DNA of 64,000 nucleotides from Albula goreensis (GCA_022829145.1 CM040746.1:37884212-37948211), one strand, 5' to 3'. Shown: positions 1 through 13,580, counted from the first letter of the stretch. Notes: generated from the sequence alone by a model not told the origin. Numbers and translations are program-made.

Positions 1-108
1 CACCACCATGTTGAAAGAAACACAATCCATCTTCAAATGTGAGTGATTTTCATGTCAGGGCATGCCAGTGTGAAATAGGGTCCTAAAGCATAAAACTCAA
101 GCATGTAC

Positions 109-1039
<931 letters not shown>

Positions 1040-3056
1040 GGTGTTACACTTGAGAAATGTAGAGCCATTGTGACCAGAGGACACTGTGCTTGCGTTGGAA
1101 TGTTACATGTTATCAGCAGTAACTCTTTCTTTTGGCTATGAAGCACAGGCAAAAAGAACTCTATGAGAACTCTGTGTGACAAACACAACTGCAATAAATA
1201 CAGTCTCTCTGAGTAATAGTGACAGACCTGGCTGACAGCATTTCCAGACCAACAAGTATATTTGCAACATTACTAAAGCCCCAATGCTAGGTAACTATGC
1301 TAAATATTATTGTAATGCTAACTAAAATAAAGAAACAAGTTTATAACTGTTTGGAAGGTGTAAGTCTGCCTGCTGCAGTGAAGACTGTGATGGTGTTTGA
1401 TTCATGAAGGTGAGAGTGACACACATGACAGAGACAACTGCTATTGGAGGATGCTGTTTCCAAACAATTCTGCGAAACTGGAGCAAGAGCACAACTTCAG
1501 TCCTTGCCCTTAAACCCAAAGCAATGCAACGCAGATAAGCAACGAAAGGAGTGTTGGCAAACCCAGACTAACATGATCGCTTACTTCCTACTGACCTTTG
1601 GAAGGCTTGTTCATGGTTACAGGGCTCCAGGCAAAGAGATGGGCTGTTTGGTTTTAGTTATGCTGCGCGCCGGGAAGAAAAGCACGGCTTCCTCTTTCAC
1701 AGAGCACTACTTGTGATTTATACATTTCCCGGCATTAACATTCTGTTATTCAGACATGTTTTGTTCCCTTCCTGTACTTTGGTCTAGGTTATTTCCTAGT
1801 GCCCAGAAGGTTTCTCATTCTTTATAGACATTATGCATTCCACTCCACCAAAGAGCAGATGTCTACATAAGACAAGTCTGAAACAACTTAACAGAGGTAG
1901 AGCACAATATATTGGGTCATTCAGTTTTTTTTTCCTTCCCTTTTTTTGCAAACATATATACATATTTTTTATCATTATTTATTTTTTATTAAATGCTGTT
2001 TAAGTAATAGCTGGATAGATTGCAAGCTCATTTTAATTTCAATGTCATATTTTTTTTTGGGTTTCAAAAATGAATGAGAGGAGTTGACACAGAATTCACA
2101 TTTCATACATTTAAATGTAAAACATTTAATTAATAATCACCAAAGAATGCTGCAGATGGTGAAAAGGCAGTGGGAGACCCGTGTGTAATGAATGTGTGTT
2201 ATGTGACAGTATTTTCTGGGTTGAATAGGAATAAAATGCTACGGCAGTAAAGTTACAGCAGTCTGCACAGGTAGGGCCGAAATCTTTTAGAAAATGAATA
2301 TTTTATAGGCTGTATAGTAATGTAACTGTTGTGCCACACCACGCACAACATGGTGTAGCGGTAAGGCCAAAGAAAGAGCTTAGTCATATTGTCATATTTT
2401 GTCCATGTAAAAAAAAAATATATACATTTGCAATACACTGCAGTACATTCTGTTTCATCCTGGCTGTACTGTTTTGCTCTTCTTTGATTCCCTGTTCACT
2501 TTACAGTATGCGACCTTCAGACTTTTCTGTCTTGACCGTCACACCTTCCTGTTTCCAGCACTCAAAAACAGGCAGTTACACAAGCGGCTGCTGTCATTAA
2601 ATCACAATCTCAGCTAACAGAGGAGCATATATCTGTGACATGAACAATAATAATTATCCACAATGATCTGGATTTGACTGACTACACAGAAAGGGCACCA
2701 CTTAAAGAATGTCCAGTCTGTTCCTGGGATATTTAGTTTAGCTAGTAATGAGATAGACGTGATCTTTATCTTCCTCCTCGCAATTTTGCTATCAGAGCCG
2801 TTTTTAACTCCGGGCAGTCTACTGGTTTGCATAATGCTTGTGCTAGCCTGGCCGGAGTTGTATTTCCACAATGGACATCTTGTCCCATCGTCTTCCTGAC
2901 AGGGGAAGTCTTAAATATAGCCGGAGTCTCCTCTAAACTTCAGGATGCTTCATTTCTCTGGTGTATAATTATAAAATAGCCCTTCAAAAAGCGAAACCAG
3001 GAAAGTGGTTTTAAAAAAAACGAATACAAGGAACTGTGTGAGTACATGAAATTGCA
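1040..3056. other. Unique non-coding DNA
   Basis: No gene is seen. AT-rich, with T runs near 1926-1947 and 2050-2058 and an A run near 2410. The open frames at 1444-1716 (90 codons) and 2331-2600 (89 codons) have no recognisable similarity, no splice context and ordinary composition, so I do not call them. Confidence 0.6.
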
Positions 3057-3070
3057 GTTTCTATGGTAAC
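3057..3070 (+). promoter_or_regulatory. RFX X-box-like 14-mer
   Basis: GTTTCTATGGTAAC matches the RFX/DAF-19 X-box consensus GTHNYYATRRNAAC at every position. RFX factors use such sites in ciliary gene promoters. No nearby exon supports a promoter, and under equal base frequencies about 0.4 perfect matches are expected by chance in 64 kb on two strands, so the function is uncertain. Confidence 0.25.
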
Positions 3071-3689
3071 CCTTTAAAATGTTCTGCCAGGAATTTCCCA
3101 ATGAACAGCCTTTGAATACATTTTTAAAAGATTAAAATTAATATAAATACATACATGCAAATTCACACAGAAATTCATTTAACGTGTATTCTGATATTAC
3201 GTCACACAATCAAACATTAAAGCTCATTAAAGAGCAGAGCAAAATCACATATAGAGATATATGCATGATCCCTGGCAGACAGATTGTGTTGCTGGGACAC
3301 AGGGTGTGTCCTGGGTGTTTATATCCCAGATATCTCCACTGCTTCCCTATGAGAGAGTAATGAGCCCAGTGAAAGAAACTGACCCCAGACCTCAGATTGT
3401 CCCAGTCTCAGCAGAGTGGAACACGGGAGGAAAATAAAACAAAGGGGATGATATCATATGTTTTATTTCATCCCACCCAAATATAACTGTTAAAACTGAT
3501 ACTGACATGTAAACAGGGAATAGCAAATGGTCGAGTTGGGTGGGGGCACTTTCCACATTTTACTTCCACCTGATTCAACCCCCCCCATGTCCTTAAGTAC
3601 CAAGGAAAGCTCCTTGGCTGGGTTTCTGGTGATACTAGCTTGCTAATCTCGTACATTGTAAGCTAATTGCTAAAGAGCACCGGGAGCAC
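3071..3689. other. Unique non-coding DNA
   Basis: AT-rich unique sequence without a gene. A pyrimidine/C-rich patch (CCCCCCCATG) lies near 3580. Nothing else is recognised. Confidence 0.55.
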
Positions 3690-4060
3690 CGAGGGACAAA
3701 ACCTTTCCCAGGCCCCAGGCGGCCCTCCCTCAGTGCTCTGGCAGTCTGCGAGCCGCTCGGTGGGCCCTAAACAACAGCTGCAGGTCACTGCAAACATCCG
3801 GCCTCCGCCGAGGAGCATAAAGAGGCGATTGATAGCCAGAGAGCGCGGGGCGTTCAGGAATGCTCGCGAGTTTACAACTTAATTCAGCTGGCTCCAGCCC
3901 CCAGTCCCTTCAGCAGAAACACTTACTGAAAAACAGATACAGCGGGTCGCAAAACATCGGCCCTCTTCTCCGAGCAACAGGGGAAAGCAGAGCATTAGCA
4001 TGCTGGGCAGCGGCTGGGTGAGCGGAGTCTGAGCCGCTCGGTGACGGGGCCTCAGGGAAG
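3690..4060. promoter_or_regulatory. GC-rich enhancer-like block
   Basis: A block clearly richer in GC than its surroundings, with several CpGs (around 3750, 3800, 3845, 4030) and no repeat signature. It contains AACAACAGCTGCAGG (E-box) near 3770. The word GAGCCGCTCGGTG occurs twice, near 3750 and 4031. The composition resembles conserved non-coding elements in fish gene deserts. No open frame of note is present, and conservation is not testable here. Confidence 0.3.
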
Positions 4061-4261
4061 CATTTTCATATTTGTGTCTTAGTTTTTTTTTTTTTCCAGA
4101 GACAAATGGAGAGTCACAGATTAGTAATTTTCTGTTTTGTCGTTTGTTTTTTGTTTTCTTAAATTGTTATTAATCTTTTCAAGAATGATTGCTACAAGCT
4201 GCAATCTCTGTATTTGTCTTGAACGTAACAAAAAACAAAGATACGGTTTTCAAGGAGAGTA
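4061..4261. other. T-rich spacer
   Basis: T runs (4083-4096, 4145-4160) and unique sequence; no gene. Confidence 0.5.
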
Positions 4262-4287
4262 AGAGAGAGAGAGAGAGAGAGAGAGAG
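4262..4287. repeat. (GA)n microsatellite
   Basis: Thirteen uninterrupted GA units within a purine-rich stretch. Confidence 0.95.
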
Positions 4288-6100
4288 TCAATGGCCTCTA
4301 GAATCATTAATTTACCTGGCCAGTCCTGGGCCACTTGTGAAAAAAACTATTGCAGATCTGTTATACATTTCTAAATTGGTATGTGTGGCAAAAGGTTTTG
4401 CACAAGCAAAATTATATGTACTATAAAACCATAAATTATGTTCGGCCTCACCCTAAAACATTTTACAGAGGGAAATGATGGGTGCGGTACGACAATAAGC
4501 TGTCTCATCTCTACTGCTGCTCCCCTTTATTAAGCATATTCATATCAGGGAATAAACAAGAAAAAAAATCTTAAGATTTGGCTTATAGGGAGCACATGTA
4601 AAGAATGAGTCTCTGATTTCATTCATAAGCATCTGACATGGAAATGCTAGCTTTAAAGAGCACTATATCTGCCACAATGTTTTACATGGCAGGCCAGCTT
4701 AGGGACTAATCAAACGTGGAAAGAGAAGCCTGGCCTGGTTATCATGAAATTCTCCGCAGCGCAAGTCACTGCTGGCACAGAGCACTCCGTTCTTTTGATA
4801 AGCACCTAACCAGGATGTCCTTGTAAATGAAATGTAAAAATGTTCTGGAAAGACTTCCTTCCTCTGGAATGAGCGGTAATAATAGCAGCTTGGTGGGGGG
4901 ATGGTGCTGGCGGTGGGGGAGGAAATGGAAAGGAATGTGGATCAGGCAACACCACACAATGACTCCAACAGACCCCGCAATCCTCCTTAAAAAGCAGCTT
5001 TGTCTGGAATGCCGCCCTCTTGGAAGTTCCACAGATGACAGCTATGAAAATAAATAAGAACTTAAGAAAGTATAACGACAGGAACAAAGCGACTGGACAC
5101 CCTCAGTTTGCCTTTTGCTCATATTGTAAGAGGAACGCATCGCTGTGACCAAAACGAGGGGCTGAAAAAGTTTCCTGCGCCTTGACTTCTCTCTACTTCC
5201 CCACTCAGTTCTGTTTCTAATCCTTCCGAGTGTTCAGAATGCAAATTATGTGGCAGAAAACGTCTCCAGTTCCATGAATTTCATCATGTGAAAGGATACC
5301 CCTCGCAATACCCCCCTAAACGCTGTAATTAAAAGAAACGTTCCAATTTCACTGAGGTTATCAATTCTCAGGGAAGCAAATGGATATGTTTATTCCTACG
5401 CATTTTTGAACGGCAATGTGTTATGTAATTTAATTGTGTATTGTCTATTACAGCAGTCCAAACACTTTTTTTTCAATCTAACAAAGCTATAGCAACTATT
5501 CTGAAATTCTGAATGATGAATAAAGTTATGTAGTAGGTATATATTGAGTCATAACGAACCCTTTTACCCCCCTTTTCTTCTGCATTGTTTTCTTAGTCGA
5601 ACATAAATGCAGATTCACTGATGAAATAATGATTATGTGTCTGTAGCTCAGTCTGAAATGTATTTATTAAGACGCAAGCCCATTCAGTGAGCAGTTTTAC
5701 TCCTGTAGCTCTGTGTAGACCATCTGACCCTGGATTTTTGGGAAGCCCAAAAACTCCCTGACAAATGATGTCTGTCTTATAAATGTACTAAAGCTGTACA
5801 GAATGTCTACAGCTAGACTTTTATATGGGATCCTCTTTCTCCTTTTTTTTACAACAGCCTTTTATATGTTTTCATGTAACCTAAAGAATGGAAAGAAACA
5901 GGTGTACCTGATTTAATTACATTTTTTCTATATCAAAAAAAATCACCTAATTTTGTGAACCTTCATAGTGATGAAGGTTAAGGCTTTTACTCAGGACAGA
6001 GGAAGCACTTAAATCCTGCAAAGAGATCTGTGACTGAGCAGAGTGAAGAAGCAAAACAAGGCAACTGGAGCGAAACAAGTCCACACGGAGTAGAACTGGG
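4288..6100. other. Unique non-coding DNA
   Basis: No gene. A G-rich patch near 4891-4935 (GGTGGGGGGATGG, GGTGGGGGAGG) and short A/T runs are the only marked features. The overlapping frames at 4766-5087 on both strands resemble no known protein. Confidence 0.55.
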
Positions 6101-6118
6101 AAAAAAAAAAAAAAAAAA
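6101..6118. repeat. (A)18 tract
   Basis: Uninterrupted adenine run followed by an AT-rich segment. No retrogene or SINE head is seen upstream. Confidence 0.9.
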
Positions 6119-8178
6119 TTAAAATCAAATGCAAGATAAAATTTTCTGTTGCATGTAAAAAGTAATACATAGTACAAACGATTTCACACTTATCTATAAG
6201 ACATCAAACAGATATCAGAAAGCACAGTTGTAATAGTTTTTGATTATGGCGCAGTATATAGTGGAGTATGAACTTACTTTCACATGTTATGTAAAAAGTT
6301 TATACATGTGTTTTTGTTTTTCAAAACATCAGTGGGTAAACACTATCTTTTCATGTGTTATGTACATTTTATATACTGTAGCTTTTCCCATGTTTGGTCC
6401 ACTAAAGCCTTACCTCCCAACACCAGTGAACCACCCATGCATCAGGTAGACCAGATGAGCTGGTAAACCCAGGAGTGTCTGGCTGCAGGTAGCTCAGACT
6501 CCAGGTCATAGTGAGGCAGGTGTGTGCCTTATTTGCGCCTTATTTGTTTGCCATTTATTCATGTTCCAAATCAAGTGCATCAAACATACATTTCTGACTC
6601 CTCTACTGCAGAATGTCCTGCTGATTTCCCTGATGAATAGTCTGAAAATTAATAAATACATATTAGCAGATGGGATGGGTGCACGCACAAACTGCTACAT
6701 TCTGAATCAATCTTGTTTACGTGATCGTGTTTAAACTGCAGAGTGGGTTTGAGTGGGTTGACTTTTAATGAGATTTATTTTGTTCTTGCTTTTGCAATAG
6801 TGATTGCTTGATGCTTGATTTTATTAGTTGTAATATGTATACTGAAAACTGCTCTTATGTGGCAGATTAAGGCTGCTACATAGATGGCAGGCAAAATGGC
6901 CAAGAATATTTTAAGAGCAGAAGGAGATTTAAAAAACTTCCATAAGAGGAGGAAACTCATTGTGGATTTGTTCATTAAAACTCACCGTCCCACTGTCCTC
7001 TGATCTACCTCACAGGTGCAAGGGGTCAAAGGTCAATAGGGAGCACTGCCCTGGCCTGGGTGTGAAACGGCTGCCTGTGAAAAGAAACAATATTGGTCAC
7101 TCAGCTCAGCCCTAATCCACTAAACTCTCTGCTCTGATAGATGAAAATGGAATATAAATCCGTTAAAACCTGCTGAAAAGGAATTACGTGCCCCTCAACC
7201 CTTTGTGCCCTACAACCGACAGCCCATGCTAAACACACGGAACTCTGCTGCCTGTGGGGCAGCGCTGTCACAATCGGTTTGGATCTGCGTGCTGCTTTTG
7301 ACAGCTGCAAGTGGGTTCTTATGAATACCTTATCATACTCTGTCAAATTTTATCTCAAAATATAATTCCACATTATCCTTCATGCTACATTTGTAGCAAT
7401 TATTCTGTATTTTGCAAACCTAGGCAGAGCAGTTATAAAAAAGACATTTGACAGAAACTTGTATAGATGTTTTGAATAATGCCTATAGTATATTTAAGGA
7501 ATAAACTGTAATTGGTTCAGCTACAGTTGAACCAAAAGATGAAAAAAGTAATGAACTGTGCATTATACTGTTTCACTGAGTGGTTATAGAAAACATAACC
7601 ACATTGCATAGCATCCAGCCAGTCAGAAGAAGTACTTACCCAAGCCATTGAACTAATTATAATATTGTAATTATAAACATGAGTTAACACAAACTGTGTT
7701 ATAAAACCAGTATAAGAAAGGGTGCTTAAGTGTTTTATATTCTTTCTGATCAATCAGAATAAATAGGTGATTCACAGAGCATGGCCATTACTGGTTTCTC
7801 CTCTTCCTTCTCCCTCACAGCCCAGGACAGAATTAGAGGCCTAGCAGTGACTCTTCCATTCATAAGTGAAGACCACCAACAGCTCTAGGATGACCCTTGA
7901 CCTTCATGAAGCACAAGGAATGTGTCCATACTCCAGCTCTACCTTAGTCTTTGTCTGTATTTACTTCAGGTGCTTTGGTAGAAAGAAAGTGCCTTTCCGG
8001 ACTGCAGAGCAGTAGATAATCCATTGACATTCGGCTGGCTAAATAAAAATACATTATTTTCTTGGCCCAAAATGAGAAGATATGTCACTTCAACATTTTT
8101 ACAAGATTTTTACTATGTTTTTTTTCCTGATAATAGAATATCTTAATTGATTATAAAGTTGCTATTTTATTGCCACTC
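6119..8178. other. Unique non-coding DNA
   Basis: No gene. A short perfect inverted repeat (TTGGTTCA ... TGAACCAA, 8-nt loop) lies near 7512-7535. The rest is AT-rich unique sequence. Confidence 0.5.
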
Positions 8179-8202
8179 AAAAAAAAAAAAAAAAAAAAAA
8201 AA
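8179..8202. repeat. (A)24 tract
   Basis: Pure adenine run followed by a GAGAAAGA purine stretch. Confidence 0.92.
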
Positions 8203-9394
8203 GAGAAAGACAATAACGAGAAACAATGAGAAGAATGCATGACAGAGGCCCTTACCGAGGGTCTTGGTTTCCCCTTGGTTTTAAAGTGGCAGGGTCTGTG
8301 GTGAGGCTTTTAAACTGAAAGAGTCTGTGGCAGAAGGAAGGCAGGCGACGACCTTCCCTGAAGGGACGCCATTCATGAGGACGTTTCTTGCACACACAGT
8401 GAGTATTATAATTATGACATTCAAACTAATGGATGCTTCTTGCAGGCGGAGGGTGAAGCACACACTCCACTAAAATTAATTTGAAAAGTCTTAACAGCTG
8501 TAATAAGCTATAATTTATTTATTTAATGATTATTTTAGAGGGCCTGCAGAAAGTGGGGCAGAGAACTGTAAGGCAAACTAACTGACACATTGTATCACAA
8601 TATTTATACCTCATGAAAATTTACACAATACGATATATGCCAATTTGCAATACATAACCATATAATAAACTTTTGCATGACAGGGCATGGCTATATAGTA
8701 TAACAGTTTCACGCATCATTAAGAGATGGAGGTGAAAGTACAAACAGAAACACAGAATTGATTTTATTCATATGTGTTGTGATGTAATGTTCCCAAGTCA
8801 TTAACAACAGTAGCCAATATATTAATTAAAAAAGTTATAATCAAAGACTCAAGACAATCTGAAACAGTGTATCAATCCATTGAAATCATTCTTTATTTAA
8901 GGTAAACATGTACCTGTAAGTGACACATGGTTAAGGGGAGCATTTTTTTCTTTCACGTTTCACTTTGGAGACAAAATATTTTTTATTGAGCAGAGGAAGT
9001 CTGTACTCGACGGCTCATTGTAGCTCCACCCATTACGGGATTTATCCAGTCACATTTTCTCATTACTACTCTTTCTTTCCTGACTCCAATTTGCAAAAGG
9101 AGAATATTTTGTGAAGAGAGATATACAGTACTGTGTTTGGAACTGAGTGCCATCATTCAGCAGTCTCAATAAAACAACACACATAGATGCCTATAAGGAA
9201 GCAGATATGCAGTTTATGAGAGTGCAGAACATAAGCGTATGTGTTATGAGCAGAGGTGTTTATTCACTAAACTCCCCTCCATTCTTTAGGGTCATCACAC
9301 CTCGCGTGAATGGATCTCATAAAGAACGTCATTCTCACAGAAATCTTGATTTATAAAGACTTATTCGGATACCATGAATGTGAGCAAACATTAA
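8203..9394. other. Unique non-coding DNA
   Basis: No gene recognised. AT-rich, with short open frames only. Confidence 0.5.
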
Positions 9395-9397
9395 TAT

Positions 9398-9444
<47 letters not shown>

Positions 9445-9447
9445 TTT
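9395..9447. repeat. (TTTA)n microsatellite
   Basis: About thirteen tandem TTTA tetramers. It lies 85 bp upstream of the 34-bp minisatellite. Confidence 0.95.
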
Positions 9448-9532
9448 GCATGCATACACAGACAATATTCTCTCTAGAAGAATCCAAGAATGTTTGGATA
9501 AATGATGAAAAACATGGCCCACCATAGGGCAA

Positions 9533-10235
9533 ACAGTATAAGCGACTGCAGTCTACAATGGGATGGACAGTATAAACTCTTGCAGTCTACAATGGGATGG
9601 ACAGTGTAAACTCTTGCAGTCTACAATGGGATGGACAGTATAAACTCTTGCAGTCTACAATGGGATGGACAGTGTAAACTCTTGCAGTCTACAATGGGAT
9701 GGACAGTATAAACTCTTGCAGTCTACAATGGGATGGACAGTGTAAACTCTTGCAGTCTACAATGGGATGGACAGGTTAAACTCTTGCAGTCTACAATGGG
9801 ATGGACAGTGTAAACTCTTGCAGTCTACAATGGGATGGACAGGTTAAACTCTTGCAGTCTACAATGGGATGGACAGTGTAAACTCTTGCTGTCTACAATG
9901 GGATGGACAGGTTAAACTCTTGCAGTCTACAATGGGGTGAACAGTGTAAACTCTTGCAGTCTACAATGGGATGGACAGTGTAAACTCTTGCAGTCTACAA
10001 TGGGATGGACAGGTTAAACTCTTGCAGTCTACAATGGGGTGAACAGTGTAAACTCTTGCAGTCTACAATGGGGTGAACAGTGTAAACTCTTGCAGTCTAC
10101 AATGGGGTGAACAGTGTAAACTCTTGCAGTCTACAATGGGATGAACAGTATAAACTCTTGCAGTCTACAATGGGGTGAACAGTGTAAACTCTTGCAGTCT
10201 ACAATGGGGTGAACAGTATAAACACCTGCAGTCTT
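9533..10235. repeat. 34-bp minisatellite, about 20.7 copies
   Basis: Twenty full units of exactly 34 bp and one partial unit. The unit reads ACAGTGTAAACTCTTGCAGT then CTACAATGGGATGG. No unit differs in length; they vary at two places. Units 2-7 alternate ACAGTATA and ACAGTGTA, units 8-12 alternate ACAGGTTA and ACAGTGTA, and from unit 12 onward the end changes mostly from GGGATGG to GGGGTGA. This shows a 68-bp dimer as the unit of expansion in the 5' half and a separate expansion in the 3' half. The period is not a multiple of three, so it is not coding. No unique spacers are present, so it is not a CRISPR array. Confidence 0.97.
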
Positions 10236-11223
10236 CAAAAAAGGCCTTCAAACTAACTGTCGTTCCTCAATTGCAGATTTGGAGCTTTCCATTTTTAGGC
10301 CAACTTCAGTGGAAGTGAATACAGCTTTTTTTTTTCGTTCCACACTATCATCTTGTATCTCTTTTGTCATCCTCACAAAGAGAAGTGCAAAAGATATTCT
10401 TGGCTGTACTTCTTTATGTCCTCACAAAAGATGAAGTGCGTAGAGGATGTTATCACATTATGTTGCTTTGATGCTGACATTAGATTATGAGACCACACAA
10501 AGTGAGACTGGATGCAAAGTTAATAATTAATGACATGGAGCACAAGAGCGGTGATCTCTTTACTCAGGGAACAACACATAGGTCAAAGGTCAGCAGGGGA
10601 CTTTTTTTCTTCTCCTTTTTCAGTCCTTCACATATAGCAGCAGAAACAACAGAAATGAATAAAAATGTGCATGACATCTCAGAGCGTTTGGCACAGCAGG
10701 GTTTTCTGCCTCTTTGCTCGCCTCCATGGAATGGACTGGCCAAAGTATCGACTGGGCTGGGTATCTGTGATATTCAATTATTTATTTACCAGAGATCTCC
10801 TTTCAAGTCACATACAAAGCAAGGACCGATATGTTTGACTGAAATACACGATGATGGAGGTAAATAACAGTCATTTAAGGAGAATCTATAAGATAAAAAC
10901 ACTGCCCTGCATCACCACAGCAGACAACTTTCTGTTTAATTCACTGCAGCTAATTTAGAGGTTACCAAGTGTGCAATATAAACAAATTACTCAGCCCACT
11001 CACTCTCACTCTGTCGCTCTGGCAACCACTGAAATATTATTTCATTATTTCTGTTCTCATTGTTTCCCTGTGTCACTGCATTGTAGGATCAATTATTCAC
11101 AAAAGAACAGAAATCTATTTTGTTAAAGCGATTTTCAGTCTATACTATACTGTGATGAACAAAGCATATTCTTTTCTTAAGTATCTAACATACCATCATT
11201 TGATCTGAGCTATGGAGAATATC
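10236..11223. other. Unique non-coding DNA
   Basis: No gene. A small direct repeat (TCCTCACAAA... with GAAGTGC) occurs twice near 10369 and 10419. The 126-codon frame at 10487-10867 has no recognisable similarity or splice context. Confidence 0.5.
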
Positions 11224-11265
<42 letters not shown>

Positions 11266-11284
11266 TAATAATAATAATAATAAT
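11224..11284. repeat. (AAT)n microsatellite
   Basis: About twenty ATA/AAT trinucleotides with one phase break near 11260. Confidence 0.95.
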
Positions 11285-11677
11285 GTAAGTACAGTCAAAA
11301 AGGGTATATTCAAAAATATGTATAGAAATAAACTACTATTGTCAGCACAGTAGATTTTTTGTTTTATATTTGATGACAATTACATTTATGTTGACTAAGC
11401 TCAGCCCAGCATCTTTCTCTGATGGCGTGGTAAATCTAAATGAGAATTCTGGGATTGTTAAGGCTTCGGCAGTTGTAGTGTTAACAGCAAAGATCTCTGC
11501 TCGCTTCCAAAGCAGCAAGCCACACTCAGAGAGAACTCTCCCAAAGGGAGGCCCCAAAGCCCGCGCCTCTCTGCCAAAGCCCTGCAGTCCTGTGCCACTT
11601 CTTAGCCCCCAATAACACGCCGCACGCCGCCATGCCATCCTCTCCCCAGCATACTAACCACCGCAGACCACAGATCT
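11285..11677. other. Unique non-coding DNA
   Basis: Moderately GC-rich toward 11,500-11,670, with open frames on both strands (81 and 98 codons) that match nothing I recognise. Confidence 0.45.
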
Positions 11678-11745
11678 CACACGCACGCACGCACGCATAC
11701 ACACACGCACGCACGCATACACACACGCACACACACACGCGCGCG

Positions 11746-11786
<41 letters not shown>

Positions 11787-11838
11787 GCACGCACGCATTC
11801 ACGCACACTCAGACACACACACACACACACACACACAC
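11678..11838. repeat. Compound (CACG/CA)n microsatellite
   Basis: Alternating purine-pyrimidine array of CACG tetramers and CA dimers, including a GCGCGC core near 11,740. Z-DNA prone. The His/Thr frame across it is artefactual. Confidence 0.95.
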
Positions 11839-12189
11839 AGATTTGATTTAGCACATATTTCACTCACAGCCAGTCCAGGCCATGTAGGTTTCCCATTCAC
11901 TGCTCAGGTGCATGTGGCATGTCAGGGGGTATATGTATGCTTTAAACATGAAGCACTGCTTCACAGTCTGGTAAGGCCAGTCTCAGGGTGTTTGAATCCC
12001 ATTTCAAATTCAGCGCTCACTGCTAAATCTCTATCTGAGTTTGCTTTGGTCGTCTAATGACAAAGCACTCTTGAAAAACATCATTTCATATATTTATCAG
12101 GAAAAGAAACATGGCCAATCTCTATGATAGACAATAATTCCCAGAATTCCACATGGAATTCCATCATGACCTTAGAGAAAAGGAGCTAT
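11839..12189. other. Unique non-coding DNA
   Basis: Unique sequence without recognised features. Confidence 0.5.
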
Positions 12190-12720
12190 GGGCCCACCAG
12201 ACGGAACTCAAACTCTGCCCGTAGCACTGCCACCATTGTTGTGATTGTAACGGCGCAGAAGCGGGAGAGGAACGGCCGGGGGAATCGGACGCTAGATTCC
12301 AAAGCTCACTTTAAAAAATCTTATCTCTGCTCCTCTATGGCCGTCCCAGGAAGAAATGATGGGGGTTTGATGTAACACTGAGTCTGATTTGTAACATAAC
12401 AGACAGGCCTCCCAGGGCCTAAGGATACTGCAGCTACAGTCCCTCTGTACTGACAGAGAGGCCCGAGGGCAAATGGAGCATGAATACTTTACATAGCGTG
12501 CCTCTGTGTTTTAGCATCCCCCTTCCCTTTGGTGAGTAATCTCCGCTCACACACAGGGTGAGGGCCTGCTCGTGATGAAATATGCACACGCAGAAGTAAA
12601 CAGCGGAGGAGAGAGCTCAATCTTGGCGAGATGCAAATCGCTTTGTTCCTCGAAATTCCTGAAGGAGGTCGGGCTAAGCCACGAACCTTTAATGTGTTCA
12701 TTAGCTTAGCACAAAAAAAA
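12190..12720. promoter_or_regulatory. Enhancer-like block with POU and SOX words
   Basis: Repeat-free, GC-balanced sequence with CpGs near 12250-12290. A perfect octamer ATGCAAAT (12631-12638, POU factors) is followed after two bases by CTTTGTT (12641-12647, SOX factors). This is the same strand but the reverse order of the usual SOX-POU composite. A homeodomain-like TTCATTAGC lies near 12700. No exon is seen. I infer a conserved regulatory element; comparison with other fish would decide. Confidence 0.35.
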
Positions 12721-13393
12721 AAAAAACATGCCGGAAAACCTATTTATCTATGAAAAAAAGACAACACAATGGAGGGACTCAAATACAAAACATGCAACAT
12801 TCACATGCAGTATGTTTGGCCAATAAACTGTTTACATGTTACATTATTTATTAGTTTATTAAAGGCCACTTGCATCAATGCTGCCATCCTCAGAAATTCT
12901 TACATATTCATGTTTCAGTTTGTACCAAAACATGCTTATGGCTACAATTATTCCTTGTTGTCTCTGATGTCCACATTTTTAATCTGCAACCTGCTGGTTT
13001 TGCCATGATAAAACAAATATAGTAATTCATATTCTGAGTATAAAGCTAGTTGCATAAACTGTCATTTATCCTACTAAAATTACATCTAAAGCATGCTAAA
13101 TAAAAACCGATCAATAATATAAAAAAATAATAAATAAAATGTACAACGTATGAATTGTTTAGTGTATGAAATGTCTGGGTTTTTATTTCATTTAAGCTGC
13201 TTTCATGTTTATCGATTTTCCTCTTTGTTTCCGAGCTGCTCCCGGCCCGCGCTAACACCTGTAATTAGTATTGCCAAGCTCAAATGAAACATGGATTCAA
13301 CACTTAAGAGATCATTTCCAGTACCACAAAGGTGAGGAGACTGGATGCTTTAAGGTCACATCACAAATCTGAAGTGGCCCCTTGGGGCAAACT
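12721..13393. other. AT-rich non-coding DNA
   Basis: Short A runs at 12712-12726 and unique AT-rich sequence; no gene. Confidence 0.5.
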
Positions 13394-13580
13394 GGGGGCA
13401 GTCACAGCCTTGTGGCTCAGGTGCTTGACAGGTACCTGGCGGGTTCAAGTACTAGTGTAGCTACAATAAGATAAATACAGCCGTTGGGTCCTTGAACATC
13501 AAGGCCCTTAACCAAACATTGGGCCCTGGATAGTCTAATCAATTTGCTCTGGATATAAGCTTCAGCTGAATATCTGCAAG
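13394..13580 (+). mobile_element. tRNA-derived SINE (sense)
   Basis: A tRNA-like head with box A-like TGGCTCAGG and box B-like GGTTCAAGTAC (13442-13452). The body word GTGTAGCTACAATAAG, then TTGGGTCCTTGAACAT and CAAGGCCCTTAACC, and a tail TTTGCTCTGGATATAAGC follow. The order and words are those of a widespread teleost SINE body ('...gttgggcccttgagcaaggcccttaacc...ctctggataagagc'). Diverged, so an old copy. The copy at 55,014-55,225 is the same family in antisense. Confidence 0.8.

Noticed and set aside
2325-2365. SINE head (GGTGTAGCGGTAAGGCC)
   Set aside because: Box A-like only; no box B, body or tail follows.
9533-10235. CRISPR-like regular repeats
   Set aside because: Units are contiguous with no unique spacers, and the genome is eukaryotic; it is a minisatellite.
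10487-10867. 126-codon ATG frame
   Set aside because: Contains a T-run Phe/Ser stretch, no domain, no splice sites that suit it.
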